DNA of 64,000 nucleotides from Bradyrhizobium commune. Lineage in GTDB: Bacteria > Pseudomonadota > Alphaproteobacteria > Rhizobiales > Xanthobacteraceae. A model generated the notes under the pieces. It did no database searches, was not told the origin of the DNA, and saw only the letters and a program-made list of their open reading frames with translations. Shown one piece after another: positions 1 to 10,769 of the stretch. Where the stretch lies: assembly GCF_015624505.1 (NCBI RefSeq), contig NZ_CP061379.1, forward strand, positions 3,596,001 through 3,660,000, given 5' to 3'. The position numbers and the translations under genes were made by a program. The number at the start of each line of letters is the position of its first letter. Position 1 is the first letter of the stretch.

Positions 1-857
1 GGGACAGCGGTCACCCATTCGTTGCCGAACGCGAGCAACTCGGCCTCGCGCAGGCCAAGAAGCTCGGCCAGCGCCGGCAGCGACGTATAGGCTTCGACAC
101 AGCCGTGATGGCCGCAGCGGCAGCGGGGGCCTTCGGTTCCGAACACCATGTGGCCGAGCTCGACCGGCTGGAGCGCGTCGTCCTCGATGGGATCGTCCAT
201 CCAGGTTCCCGCAACGCCCTGGCCGACGAAGACGAACAGATGCGCGCCGCTGAACGGATAGCTTTCCGTGCGGCAACGATGAAAGGTGGCGTGCGCCACC
301 ACCGAATTGGTGAAGGCGACCGGTACGTCCGCAAACAGCTCGCCGGACATGTCGCTGATGCGTCCGACGTCGCAGGGAATGATCGGGTTGCCAAACTCAC
401 TCAGGCGCCCGAGGCCTGGAACGGTGACGCCGATCTGTGCGAGCCTGATGCGGCGGCGCCGCGTCCAGTCGCGCAGCAAGGCCAGCGCTTCGCCAAACAC
501 CCGGCCGACGGTTTCGACGGTGGGCCTCTTCGGCAGCGGGACGCGCTCGGTGTAATGCAACTCGCCCGACAGGCCGCCAACGCCGACGCTGAGCCATTGA
601 CCGGTCAGCTCGAGGGCCGCAAGTGCCACCGTTGCGTCGAGCGACACGAGACCGGTCGGGCCGCCGACATAGGGGGCAGGGCGCCGTACTTCCTCGATCA
701 GGCCTTCGGCCTTCAGGTCAAACAGGATGCGCGACAGGCTCGCCTCGGACAGGCGCACGGCCTTGGCCAGCGGCGGCCGGAACGAGCCGCCCGACTGGAG
801 CAAGTGAGTCAAAATGGCGGCGCGCGTCTGCCGCCGACTTCTCGGCTGCTCCGGCAT
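1..857 (-). CDS. ROK-family transcriptional regulator (3' part, runs off window)
   Basis: The protein has an N-terminal winged-helix region (about residues 8-65 are rich in helix-turn-helix residues, ending LSRILFDLKAEGLIEE) followed by a ROK sugar-kinase-like domain. The ROK zinc motif is visible as CRCGHHGCVEAY, preceded by the conserved ELGHM. ROK regulators are usually repressors that respond to a sugar or sugar phosphate; the ligand cannot be told here. The ATG at 857 is preferred because AGGG lies six bases upstream of it; an in-frame ATG at 875 is the alternative. The gene continues past base 1, so its C-terminus is missing from the window. A palindrome overlaps the 5' end and suggests autoregulation. 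Confidence 0.85.
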   Translation of the reverse strand, partial: MPEQPRSRRQTRAAILTHLLQSGGSFRPPLAKAVRLSEASLSRILFDLKAEGLIEEVRRPAPYVGGPTGLVSLDATVALAALELTGQWLSVGVGGLSGELHYTERVPLPKRPTVETVGRVFGEALALLRDWTRRRRIRLAQIGVTVPGLGRLSEFGNPIIPCDVGRISDMSGELFADVPVAFTNSVVAHATFHRCRTESYPFSGAHLFVFVGQGVAGTWMDDPIEDDALQPVELGHMVFGTEGPRCRCGHHGCVEAYTSLPALAELLGLREAELLAFGNEWVTAV

Positions 858-874
858 TTCCATCCCTGTCGTCA

Positions 875-893
875 TTCTTACTTAGTGTAAGAA
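875..893. promoter_or_regulatory. Perfect inverted repeat, candidate operator
   Basis: TTCTTAC and GTAAGAA form 7-base perfect arms around a 5-base spacer, directly upstream of the preferred ROK start. The position would suit a repressor site covering the promoter or ribosome entry region. Binding by the ROK protein itself is inference. Confidence 0.5.
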
Positions 894-1010
894 TTTGCGC
901 GCGGAGCGTTTCGACTGTCAAGCATTAGCCGGCGCAATGCATCGACTTGTTGTTGTGCGCGGCAGCAAGAACGCCGAGGTTCGATCGGTTTCGTAGGCAT
1001 CCGTACAAAC

Positions 1011-1042
1011 AAAAAACGGCGCCATCTTGCGATGGCGCCGTT
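1011..1042 (-). terminator. Rho-independent terminator of gltA
   Basis: Read on the minus strand, a 12-base perfect GC-rich stem (AACGGCGCCATC and its complement) with a 4-base loop is followed by a run of T, 22 bases after the citrate synthase stop codon. This is a canonical intrinsic terminator. Confidence 0.9.
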
Positions 1043-1064
1043 TCGAGAGCCGTAACGGCCGATC

Positions 1065-2369
1065 TTACTTGCGGTCGCCGATCTTCACGTAGTCGCGGCT
1101 GGTGACGCCGGTGTAGAGCTGGCGCGGACGGCCGATCTTCTGCTGCGGATCCTCGATCATCTCGCTCCACTGGCTGATCCAGCCGACGGTGCGGGCGACC
1201 GCGAACAGCACGGTGAACATCGAGACTGGGAAGCCCATCGCCTTCAACGTGATGCCCGAATAGAAGTCGACGTTCGGGTAGAGCTTGCGGTCGATGAAGT
1301 ACTGGTCGCTGAGCGCGATCTTCTCGAGCTCGAGCGCCACCTTCAGCATCGGATCGTCGCCATGGCCGGTCTCCTTGAGCACGGCGTGACACATCTTCTG
1401 CATGATCTTGGCGCGCGGATCGTAGTTCTTGTAGACGCGGTGACCGAAGCCCATCAGGCGGACTTCGCTGTTCTTGTCCTTCACCTTGGCGATGAACTCG
1501 GGGATCTTGTCCACGGTGCCGATCTCGGCGAGCATCGCGAGCGCTGCTTCGTTGGCGCCGCCATGCGCCGGGCCCCACAGGCAGGCGATGCCGGCGGCGA
1601 TGCAGGCGAACGGGTTGGCGCCGGAGGAGCCGGCGATGCGCACCGTCGAGGTTGAGGCGTTCTGCTCGTGGTCGGCATGCAGGATGAAGATCTTGTCCAG
1701 CGCTTCCGCAAGCACCGGGTTGATCTTGTACTCCTCGCACGGCACCGCGAAGCACATGTTGAGGAAGTTCTGGGCGAAGCCGAGCGAGTTCTTCGGATAA
1801 ACGAAGGGCTGGCCGATGGTGTATTTGTAGGCCATCGCGGCCAGCGTCGGGATCTTGGCGATCATGCGCATGGAGGCGATCATGCGCTGCTTCGGATCGT
1901 TGATGTCGGTGCTGTCGTGATAGAACGCGGCCAGCGCGCCGACGGAAGCGACCATCACCGCCATCGGATGGGCGTCGCGGCGGAAGCCCTGGAAGAAGCG
2001 GGCCATCTGCTCGTGGACCATCGTGTGATGGATCACGCGGTCGTCGAAATCCTTCTTCTGCGCCGCGGTCGGAAGCTCCCCGTAGAGCAGCAAATAGCAG
2101 GTCTCGAGGAAGTCGCCGTTCTCGGCGAGCTGCTCGATCGGGTAGCCGCGGTATTCCAGCACGCCCGCGTCGCCGTCGATATAGGTGATCTTGGACTGGC
2201 AGCTCGCGGTCGAGGTGAAGCCGGGATCGTAGGTGAACAGCCCGGACTGGCCGTAGAGCTTGCCGATATCGATAACGTCGGGCCCGACGCTGCCACTGTG
2301 GATCGGGAGATCGTAGTTCTTGTTTCCAACCGTCAGCGTGGCGGTCTTATTGCTTGATTGTGCGTCCAT
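1065..2369 (-). CDS. gltA: Citrate synthase, type II
   Basis: Condenses acetyl-CoA and oxaloacetate to citrate, the entry step of the TCA cycle. The 434-residue length matches the hexameric bacterial family. The catalytic residues are visible: His269 in GPAHGGANE, His310 in [14 protein letters not shown], and an Asp near residue 366 in NVDFYSG, equivalent to His264/His305/Asp362 of the E. coli enzyme. The [12 protein letters not shown] segment near residue 231 is also typical. It lies downstream of gltX on the same strand, about 155 bases away, so it probably has its own promoter. A clear terminator follows. Confidence 0.98.
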   Translation of the reverse strand: MDAQSSNKTATLTVGNKNYDLPIHSGSVGPDVIDIGKLYGQSGLFTYDPGFTSTASCQSKITYIDGDAGVLEYRGYPIEQLAENGDFLETCYLLLYGELPTAAQKKDFDDRVIHHTMVHEQMARFFQGFRRDAHPMAVMVASVGALAAFYHDSTDINDPKQRMIASMRMIAKIPTLAAMAYKYTIGQPFVYPKNSLGFAQNFLNMCFAVPCEEYKINPVLAEALDKIFILHADHEQNASTSTVRIAGSSGANPFACIAAGIACLWGPAHGGANEAALAMLAEIGTVDKIPEFIAKVKDKNSEVRLMGFGHRVYKNYDPRAKIMQKMCHAVLKETGHGDDPMLKVALELEKIALSDQYFIDRKLYPNVDFYSGITLKAMGFPVSMFTVLFAVARTVGWISQWSEMIEDPQQKIGRPRQLYTGVTSRDYVKIGDRK

Positions 2370-2525
2370 CAGAGGTCCCCGATGTAAGGTGAAACGGGCC
2401 GGACCCGGAAGGCCCCGATGACATGGTGGGGCAGGCCGGATATTCCAGAAGGTACGGCCAAGATGGGTATATTATTGCTGTGTGCGCTGCAAGATGGCGC
2501 CGTGCATGCTCGACTTACGTCGTAG

Positions 2526-3953
2526 CTAGTCCTTGGCCTGATCCTTGAGCCTGCCCAGACTTTCCTGGCGTCCCAGCACGTCCAAAACCTCGAATATGCC
2601 AGGCGAGGTCGACCGGCCCGTCAGCGCGGCCCGCAAAGGCTGGGCGACCGCGCCGAGCTTGAGACTGTTTTCCTCGGCAAAGGCACGCAACGCGGCTTCC
2701 GCCGAAGCCGCGTTCCAGGTCTCCACATTCTCCAGCGCGGAATGAAGCTGGCCGATCAGCTTGCGGTTCTCAGGCGTCAGCAGGGCTGCGGCCTTGGGAT
2801 CAAGCTCCAGCGGCCGGTCGGCGAAGATGAAATAGGCGCTGTCGATCAGCTCGATCAGTGTCTTGGCGCGCTCCTTCAGGGCCGGCATGGCCTTGAGCAA
2901 CTGGGTGCGCGTGGTGTCGTTTAACTTGGCCTTAATGTCGTCGCGACACGGCACGACGTGGTCGAGCACGTCCTCGAACATCTTCACGAGTGATTGATCG
3001 TCGGCGTGGCGGATGTAATGGCCGTTGAGGTTTTCGAGCTTGGCGAAGTCGAAGCGCGCCGCCGCCCGGCCGACATTGGCGAGATCGAACGCCGCGATCA
3101 TCTCCTCGGTCGAGAAGATCTCCTGGTCGCCATGGCTCCAGCCGAGCCGGACCAGGTAGTTGCGCAGCGCAGCCGGCAGGTACCCCATGGCGCGGTAGGC
3201 ATCGACGCCGAGCGCGCCATGGCGCTTGGAGAGTTTTGAGCCGTCCGGGCCGTGGATCAGCGGAATGTGGGACATGCTCGGCAGTGCCCAGCCCATCGCA
3301 TCGTAGATCTGTTTCTGGCGCGCGGCGTTGATCAGATGGTCATCGCCGCGAATGACGTGGGTGACACCCATGTCGTGGTCGTCGACCACCACCGCGAGCA
3401 TGTAGGTCGGGTTGCCATCGCCACGCAGCAGGACGAGATCGTCGAGATTCTCGTTCTGCCAGACCACGCGGCCCTGGACCTGGTCCTCGATCACGGTCTC
3501 GCCGGTCTGCGGCGCGCGCAGACGGATAGTGGGCTTGACGTCGGACGGCGCCGTTGCCGGGTCGCGGTCGCGCCATAGGCCGTCATAGAGGCGGGTGCGG
3601 CCCTCTGCGCGCGCCTTCTCGCGCATGGCGCTGAGCTCCTCGGCGGTGGCGTAGCAGCGATAGGCCTTGCCGTCGGCGAGCAACTGCTCGGCGACCTCGC
3701 GGTGACGGGCGGCGCGGCTGAACTGGTAGATGACGTCGCCATCCCAGCCGAGCTCGAGCCATTTCAACCCGTCGAGGATGGCGCCGATCGCAGCTTCGGT
3801 GGAGCGCTCCCGGTCGGTGTCCTCGATCCGCAGCAGCATCTTGCCGCCGTGCTTTTTCGCATAGAGCCAGTTGAACAGCGCCGTGCGTGCGCCTCCGATA
3901 TGGAGGAAGCCGGTCGGGGAGGGAGCGAAGCGGGTGACGACGGAATCGGACAT
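2526..3953 (-). CDS. gltX: Glutamyl-tRNA synthetase
   Basis: Class I synthetase that charges tRNA-Glu. The HIGH signature appears as [15 protein letters not shown] at residues 16-30, and the KMSKS signature as GSKLSKRHG around residue 240. The 475-residue length is normal. The C-terminal anticodon-binding region carries the acidic and hydrophobic helices expected of bacterial GluRS. Because glnS is encoded just upstream on the other strand, this GluRS may not need to misacylate tRNA-Gln as in most alphaproteobacteria; that is inference. Confidence 0.97.
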   Translation of the reverse strand: MSDSVVTRFAPSPTGFLHIGGARTALFNWLYAKKHGGKMLLRIEDTDRERSTEAAIGAILDGLKWLELGWDGDVIYQFSRAARHREVAEQLLADGKAYRCYATAEELSAMREKARAEGRTRLYDGLWRDRDPATAPSDVKPTIRLRAPQTGETVIEDQVQGRVVWQNENLDDLVLLRGDGNPTYMLAVVVDDHDMGVTHVIRGDDHLINAARQKQIYDAMGWALPSMSHIPLIHGPDGSKLSKRHGALGVDAYRAMGYLPAALRNYLVRLGWSHGDQEIFSTEEMIAAFDLANVGRAAARFDFAKLENLNGHYIRHADDQSLVKMFEDVLDHVVPCRDDIKAKLNDTTRTQLLKAMPALKERAKTLIELIDSAYFIFADRPLELDPKAAALLTPENRKLIGQLHSALENVETWNAASAEAALRAFAEENSLKLGAVAQPLRAALTGRSTSPGIFEVLDVLGRQESLGRLKDQAKD

Positions 3954-4108
3954 TCTTGGCAGGGCCTATGCATTGGAGGCGGTGGTATATAACAGGACCG
4001 GAGCATAACTAAAGCCCGGCAGCGGACCGCTTAGGGCCTTGCTTAAGCCCTTGGCTCAGCCAAGCAAATTTGGCAGAAGGGCCGCTGATTTCCCTACAGG
4101 ATTTTAGG

Positions 4109-5788
<1,680 letters not shown>

Positions 5789-5795
5789 GGCACGC

Positions 5796-6182
5796 ATGAG
5801 CACCGACGCCGACACCATCGTTTCCGCCATCATCGCGAAATGGTGCGCCGGCTTCGCCAAGCTCGACGCGGCAGCGCTGTCGTCGCTTTATGCGAGCAAC
5901 GCCTTCTTCTTCGGCTCCAATCCAAAACTCTACCGGGGCAGGGACGGCGTTGCCGATTATTTCAACGGCTTGCCGCGATGGCGGAAGCCGAGCGCGGCAT
6001 TCTCCGAGGTGCGCGCGGCGGAGGTCGGCTCCGATATCATCAACACGGCCGCGACCGTCTCGTTCGACCTCGCGGGCGAACGGCCGGATCTCGTCGTCAA
6101 GATGAGCTGGGTCATCATGCGCGAGGACGGTGACTGGAAGATCGTCAATCACCATGCCTCGTCACAGGCGCCGCTGATCTGA
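5796..6182 (+). CDS. NTF2-like / SgcJ-EcaC family protein
   Basis: A 128-residue protein with the cone-shaped NTF2/SnoaL-like pattern: an N-terminal helix (IVSAIIAKWCAGFAKLDAAAL), LYRGRDGVADYFNGL in the middle, and the closing strand DGDWKIVNHHASS. Members are small ligand-binding or catalytic proteins with varied substrates; the specific role is unknown. The start 7 bases after the glnS stop has a good AGG upstream (AAAAGGTTGAGG), so it is probably co-transcribed with glnS. Confidence 0.8.
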   Translation: MSTDADTIVSAIIAKWCAGFAKLDAAALSSLYASNAFFFGSNPKLYRGRDGVADYFNGLPRWRKPSAAFSEVRAAEVGSDIINTAATVSFDLAGERPDLVVKMSWVIMREDGDWKIVNHHASSQAPLI

Positions 6183-6264
6183 CGCCGCACACGGCATCGT
6201 CATTGCGGCGATGGCAACGAACCGACGCCGCGCGCGTTGTGTGGGTCCAAACGAGGATCTCGCC

Positions 6265-6498
6265 ATGCAGAACATCACAGAGCATATGGAAGTCATCGGC
6301 GCCGATGGCGTCCACATCGGCACGGTCGACAAGGTCGAGGGCAATCGTATCAAGCTGACCAGGAAAGACAGCGGCGAGGGCAGCCACAAGGGGCACCATC
6401 ACTTCATCGACAAGGGCCTCGTCGCCGATATCGAGGGCAACAAGGTCCGCCTCTCGGCCAAGGCGGCGGTGGCCGTGACGATGGAAGAGGAAAAGTAG
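6265..6498 (+). CDS. DUF2171 domain protein
   Basis: A 77-residue PRC-barrel-like protein. MEVIGADGVHIGTVDKVEGN followed by KGHHHFIDKGLVADIEGNKVRLS is the typical DUF2171 pattern of strands around a basic, His-rich stretch. The family is common in stress-linked loci but has no established function. The ATG at 6265 is preceded by GAGGA at proper spacing, so the longer reading frame from 6211 is not used. It has its own 80-base upstream gap. Confidence 0.8.
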   Translation: MQNITEHMEVIGADGVHIGTVDKVEGNRIKLTRKDSGEGSHKGHHHFIDKGLVADIEGNKVRLSAKAAVAVTMEEEK

Positions 6499-6592
6499 GG
6501 CGCCGGCCGTTCGTTCCTGATCCGTACCGCTATTCGGCCTCCCGCACGTTCCGGTAGCCTCCGCTCCCGTCGCGTATCGCAGGGTGCAGGGA

Positions 6593-8872
6593 ATGGCGGA
6601 GCCGGGCCGGCCGTTGCGGTCCCAGGGTGTCGCGGGGACGTGGCCCGTCGGTCGAGCCGCGTCCGCCGGTGGCCTTGCACCAGCGGGCTTTGGCGCTTGG
6701 CCCGCGCTTGCCGGGACGCTGCGTGAATGGGCCAAAGCGGAAGCCGGCGCCGGGCGTCTGTTCCCCTGGGTGCCCATCGCCTTCGGTTGCGGCATCGCGC
6801 TCTATTTCGCCGCCGATCATGAGCCGGTGCTGTGGGCCGTTGCCGCGACGGCGGCCGCGCTCACAACAGGCGCCGTGCTGCTGCGGCGGAGCCGGCTGTT
6901 CGCGCCGGCGATCATGATCGCCGCGGTTGCGGCCGGTTTTGCCATGGCGACCTGGAAGACGGCGCGGATCGCCCACACCGTGCTGGCCAAACCGCTCTAT
7001 TCGGTCTCGCTGTCGGGCTTCGTCGAGACCCGCGACATCCGCGAGCGCACCGACCGTTTTGTCCTCCGCGTCACCGCGATGGAGGCGCAGCGCAGCGACG
7101 TCAAGCTCGAGCGGGTCCGGCTGTCGGTGCGCAAGGGTACCGCGCCCGAGGTCGGCAGCTTCGTGCAGCTGAAGGCGCGGCTGATGCCCCCGCTGTCGCC
7201 GCTGCGGCCTGGCAGCTATGATTTTGCCCGCGACATGTTCTTCCAGGGCATCGGCGCCTCCGGCTTCGCGATGGGCGCCATTACAGCTTCCGCCCCGCCC
7301 GAGGTCGGCGGCTTGCGACTGCATTATGCCGCGATCATGCAGGGGCTGCGCGATACGATCGACGCACGCATCCGCGCCACGCTCGATGGCGACAACCGCG
7401 CGATTGCGACCGCGCTGCTGACCGGCCGCCGCGATGCGATCACCACGCCCGTCAACGACGCGATGTTCATCTCGGGGCTCGGCCATGTGCTGTCGATCTC
7501 CGGCTATCACATGGCCGTCGTCGCCGGCGTCGTTTTCTTCGCGGTGCGGGCGCTGCTCGCCTTGATCCCGGGATTGGCGGCTGGCTTCGCCATCAAGAAA
7601 TGGTCGGCGGCTGCGGCGCTGGTTGCAGCCGCGTTCTACCTGCTGCTCTCCGGTGCGGAGGTCGCTACGCAGAGATCGTTCTTCATGACCGCGGTGGTGC
7701 TGATCGCGGTGATGGTCGATCGCCGCGCCATCACGTTCCGCACGCTCGCGGTGGCTGCCCTGATCGTGCTGGCGGTCGCGCCGGAGGCGCTGGTCCATCC
7801 GAGCTTCCAGATGTCGTTCGCGGCGACCCTCGGGCTCGTGGCGCTGGTGCAGATCGGCATGCCGAACCTGTTTGCCTCGCCCGATCATTCCGCGACCGCA
7901 CGGATCGCGCTGTGGGGCGGTCGCGAGATCGCGATGCTGTTCATGGCCTCCATGATCGCGGGGCTCGCGACCACGCCCTATGCCGCCTTCCACTTCCATC
8001 GCATCACGCCCTACGGCGTGCTCGCCAATCTCGGCGCGATGCCGGTGGTCTCGGCGCTGGTGATGCCGGCGGGGCTGTTGGGATTGCTGGCCGCCCCCTT
8101 CGGCCTCGACGGCGTGTTCTGGTGGCTGATGGGGATCGGCATCGACTGGATGATCGCCGTCACGCGCTGGGTGGCCGCGCTGCCCGGCGCGGTCGGCCAC
8201 GTCGGTGCCTTCGGCACCGGGCCGCTGGTCGCCGCGAGCCTCGGCCTCGTCCTGATGGGCCTGCTGCGCACGCCCTTGCGCTGGTCCGGCGCGCTCGTGC
8301 TGGCGGCCGCGATCGTCTGGGGACTGTCCGTCCGGCAACCCGACATTCTGATCGCCGGCGACGGCTCGAGCGTGGCGGTGCGGGGCAAGGATGGGCAGCT
8401 GCATTTGATCAGGGCCAGCAAGGACAGCTTTCTGCTGAAGGAGTGGCTCGCGGCCGATGCCGATCCGCGTGATGCCGGCAGTGCTTCGCTGGCCGACGGC
8501 GTGTCCTGCGACGAGTCCGGCTGCGTAACGCCGCTTGCCGATGGGCGTATGGTCGCATTGGCGCTGCGCATTGACGCGCTGACCGATGATTGCAGCCGCG
8601 CCGCGCTGGTGGTGACTACCCGGCCCGCGCCGCCGGATTGCGCAGCCATGGTGGTCGACCGGCCGCATCTTGCACGGCAAGGCGCATTGGCGCTGACGCG
8701 GCGCGGCGACGGCTTTGCGGTTCAGGCTGTGAAGGCGAGGGGCACAGACCGTCCCTGGTCGCCGGCGGCGGCCGGCGATGGGGATTCCGAACTGACCCTC
8801 ATGCCACGGTCGGCGGCTCCGCGCTCCAAGGACGCAACGCCATCGGAGTCCGACCTGCAGGCCGAAGACTGA
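6593..8872 (+). CDS. comEC: ComEC/Rec2-family DNA uptake membrane protein
   Basis: A large polytopic inner-membrane protein (759 residues from the ATG at 6593; a GTG at 6584 is also possible). It has an N-terminal DUF4131-like region, then the Competence core with the signature HVLSISGYHMAVVAG and multiple membrane segments through about residue 580. ComEC forms the channel for single-stranded DNA in transformation. The C-terminal soluble region (about residues 590-760) resembles a shortened metallo-beta-lactamase fold but has no HxHxDH motif. Whether it still supports DNA uptake is unknown. It ends 7 bases before a convergent gene. Confidence 0.88.
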   Translation: MAEPGRPLRSQGVAGTWPVGRAASAGGLAPAGFGAWPALAGTLREWAKAEAGAGRLFPWVPIAFGCGIALYFAADHEPVLWAVAATAAALTTGAVLLRRSRLFAPAIMIAAVAAGFAMATWKTARIAHTVLAKPLYSVSLSGFVETRDIRERTDRFVLRVTAMEAQRSDVKLERVRLSVRKGTAPEVGSFVQLKARLMPPLSPLRPGSYDFARDMFFQGIGASGFAMGAITASAPPEVGGLRLHYAAIMQGLRDTIDARIRATLDGDNRAIATALLTGRRDAITTPVNDAMFISGLGHVLSISGYHMAVVAGVVFFAVRALLALIPGLAAGFAIKKWSAAAALVAAAFYLLLSGAEVATQRSFFMTAVVLIAVMVDRRAITFRTLAVAALIVLAVAPEALVHPSFQMSFAATLGLVALVQIGMPNLFASPDHSATARIALWGGREIAMLFMASMIAGLATTPYAAFHFHRITPYGVLANLGAMPVVSALVMPAGLLGLLAAPFGLDGVFWWLMGIGIDWMIAVTRWVAALPGAVGHVGAFGTGPLVAASLGLVLMGLLRTPLRWSGALVLAAAIVWGLSVRQPDILIAGDGSSVAVRGKDGQLHLIRASKDSFLLKEWLAADADPRDAGSASLADGVSCDESGCVTPLADGRMVALALRIDALTDDCSRAALVVTTRPAPPDCAAMVVDRPHLARQGALALTRRGDGFAVQAVKARGTDRPWSPAAAGDGDSELTLMPRSAAPRSKDATPSESDLQAED

Positions 8873-8879
8873 AATCTTC

Positions 8880-9314
8880 TCAGCCGATCGGCAGGCGGGT
8901 GATGATCGGTTGCCTGTCGGCGATGGTCTGCGGCACGTGCTCACGCTCGCCGACCGGCTGGGTCACCGGCAATTGCAGCACGGTTGCGCGCTGACCTTCG
9001 ACGAGCTGTGTCACGAGCACGTACTTGCCGTCGGGGAATTCGATCGCATCGTGATGGCGATCGGGAATGTGCGGATCGATCCTGCCGAACTTGCCGACGC
9101 GGGAGTTGATGGTGCGCGTCCAGATCCAGCGATTGTCGTAGCGGACGTTGTCGGCGAAGGCGAGCTCCGTTCCCGGCAGCAGGCAGACCGCGACGGACAT
9201 GTCGGCTTCGGAAGCGAAGCCGCGCGTCGAGGTGCCGCGGAAGGTTGTCGTGACGATCGTCTCGCCGATCTGGGCGGGCCGCGTCGCGACGGCGTGCAGG
9301 CTGTAGTCACACAT
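8880..9314 (-). CDS. Conserved hypothetical protein (MCDYSLH type)
   Basis: A 144-residue protein beginning MCDYSLHAVATRPAQIGE, with a later conserved-looking segment AVCLLPGTELAF and a C-terminal strand-rich half. I recall similar proteins in Bradyrhizobium and relatives but no function. No signal peptide or membrane segment is evident. The ATG at 9314 is chosen because GAGGAG lies 7 bases upstream; the frame is open a few codons further. A small 7-base-stem hairpin (9346-9363) lies in its leader. Convergent with comEC. Confidence 0.7.
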   Translation of the reverse strand: MCDYSLHAVATRPAQIGETIVTTTFRGTSTRGFASEADMSVAVCLLPGTELAFADNVRYDNRWIWTRTINSRVGKFGRIDPHIPDRHHDAIEFPDGKYVLVTQLVEGQRATVLQLPVTQPVGEREHVPQTIADRQPIITRLPIG

Positions 9315-9509
9315 CGGGGTGCTCCTCAATCAGGATAGAGCACCCGCGCCTCTTCTGAGGCGCAGGCCCCTATCAGAGTGGAAGCCTGCAAGCGTCTGCT
9401 TGGTTGTGGGCGAATCTGCGGCTGCGGGTCCGCAAGCTCCGATCACATTATCTTTTTCGAATCCGCGAGGAACAAAGCCTGTTCACCTGCATTCTGCGAT
9501 GCGAGTAAG

Positions 9510-9716
9510 TTAGCGGCCAGCGGGCGCCGACCAGCCCGAATATTGCCAGGCAGGCTGCGACGGTTGCTCGACCGCATTGCGGGCATTGCGGAATTGTTCG
9601 CTGGTCGTCGTCTCCGGTGCCTTGCGGGCATGGCGCTGCGACTGGGCGGCGAAAACTTGCGGCGCCGATGCTGCGATCAACGCCATCGTGACTGTGCTCA
9701 GAACGATCTTGCGCAT
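9510..9716 (-). CDS. Small exported hypothetical protein
   Basis: A 68-residue protein with a clear Sec signal peptide (MRKIVLSTVTMALIAASAPQ..., predicted cleavage after VFA near residue 23) and a short, polar, Gln/Arg-rich mature part of about 45 residues. A strong GAGGAG ribosome site precedes the ATG. Small periplasmic proteins of this style are frequent in Bradyrhizobium; no family is recognised. Confidence 0.65.
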   Translation of the reverse strand: MRKIVLSTVTMALIAASAPQVFAAQSQRHARKAPETTTSEQFRNARNAVEQPSQPAWQYSGWSAPAGR

Positions 9717-9891
9717 GGTTGTCTCCTCGGCCTTTCAAATCCGCGAAGCAAGGAGTGCTTCGTGCGGTGTGCCGGGGATGTAGCGCTGAAGGGGTGGCCG
9801 GATAATCTGTGCAAAACCAGAAAGACTATCCAGCCGAAGCGGACAATCGTCCGCTCCAATCGTTAATGCGCAGTTGCCAACCGCAGCATTC

Positions 9892-10593
9892 TCAGTATTT
9901 GCGGTAAAGCCCGATGAGCTTGCCCTGAATCTTCACGCGGTTGGGCGGCAGGATGCGGACCTCATAGGCGGCGTTGGCGGGCTCGAGCGCAATCGAAGCG
10001 CCACGGCGGCGGAAGCGCTTCAGGGTTGCTTCCTCGTCGTCGATCAGCGCCACCACGATGTCACCGGTGTCGGCAGTCTCGTTGCGCTGGATCAGCGCCA
10101 TGTCGCCGTCGAGGATGCCGGCCTCGACCATGGAATCGCCGCGCACCTCGAGCGCGTAATGCTCGCCCGAGCCGAGCATGTCCGGCGGCACGCTGATGGT
10201 GTGGCTGCGGGTCTGCAACGCCTCGATCGGCGTGCCGGCCGCGATGCGGCCCATCACGGGGACCGCAACGGGACGCTCGCCGTCGTCTGCCGGCGGGCTG
10301 GAGGTCGTGCGCACCTTGCCGAGGTTGCCCTCGATCACGCTCGGCGTGAAGCCGCGGCGGCTACCGGCGGCGGCCTGGAGCTCGGGCAGCTTGATCACCT
10401 CGATGGCGCGGGCGCGGTTGGGCAGGCGCCGGATGAAGCCGCGCTCCTCGAGCGCGGTGATGAGGCGGTGGATACCCGATTTGGAGCGCAGGTCGAGCGC
10501 GTCCTTCATCTCGTCGAAGGAGGGCGGCACGCCGCTTTCCTTCAGCCGCTCGCTGATGAACCGCAGAAGCTCGTATTGTTTGCGCGTTAGCAT
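9892..10593 (-). CDS. lexA: LexA repressor, SOS regulator
   Basis: Represses SOS genes and cleaves itself when RecA is activated. The N-terminal winged helix reads [13 protein letters not shown] and [31 protein letters not shown]. The self-cleavage Ala-Gly is in GRIAAGTP, the nucleophile in GDSMVEAG and the general-base Lys in [10 protein letters not shown]. Length is 233 residues from the ATG at 10593; a TTG three codons upstream has no usable ribosome site. A perfect alphaproteobacterial SOS box lies about 100 bases upstream, which implies autoregulation. Confidence 0.97.
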   Translation of the reverse strand: MLTRKQYELLRFISERLKESGVPPSFDEMKDALDLRSKSGIHRLITALEERGFIRRLPNRARAIEVIKLPELQAAAGSRRGFTPSVIEGNLGKVRTTSSPPADDGERPVAVPVMGRIAAGTPIEALQTRSHTISVPPDMLGSGEHYALEVRGDSMVEAGILDGDMALIQRNETADTGDIVVALIDDEEATLKRFRRRGASIALEPANAAYEVRILPPNRVKIQGKLIGLYRKY

Positions 10594-10693
10594 CTCGACC
10601 AAAATCCCCCGGTTGATGTCGTTCGATTCCGAGACGTTCAGTTCGGCATTAAGCCGCTAGATGCTCGAAACAAATCATGAACGGACACTATAT

Positions 10694-10708
10694 GTTCGAT
10701 ATGTGTTC
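10694..10708. promoter_or_regulatory. LexA-binding SOS box
   Basis: GTTC, seven bases, GTTC: a perfect match to the direct-repeat SOS box of alphaproteobacteria. It lies between moeA and lexA, about 100 bases upstream of the lexA start, and is expected to control lexA. Confidence 0.85.
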
Positions 10709-10769
10709 CGCAACTGCTTAATTTAGCGTGAACGCCGCAAAGTTGGCGGATCGCGTGTGGCGCGGGCTT

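Noticed and set aside
6530..8944. Minus-strand frame of 804 codons opposite comEC
   Set aside because: Arg/Gln/His-rich, no family pattern, and lies fully opposite a clear gene; a GC-bias shadow. The same applies to long frames at 16105-17994, 21806-23656, 25422-26939 and 45126-47402.
9838..9855. Stem-loop AGCGGAC-AATC-GTCCGCT after lexA as a terminator
   Set aside because: Only a 7-base stem and no T tract on the minus strand; too weak to call.
10621..10640. GTTCGATTCC resembling a tRNA T-loop
   Set aside because: No acceptor or anticodon stem around it; it lies in the lexA leader.
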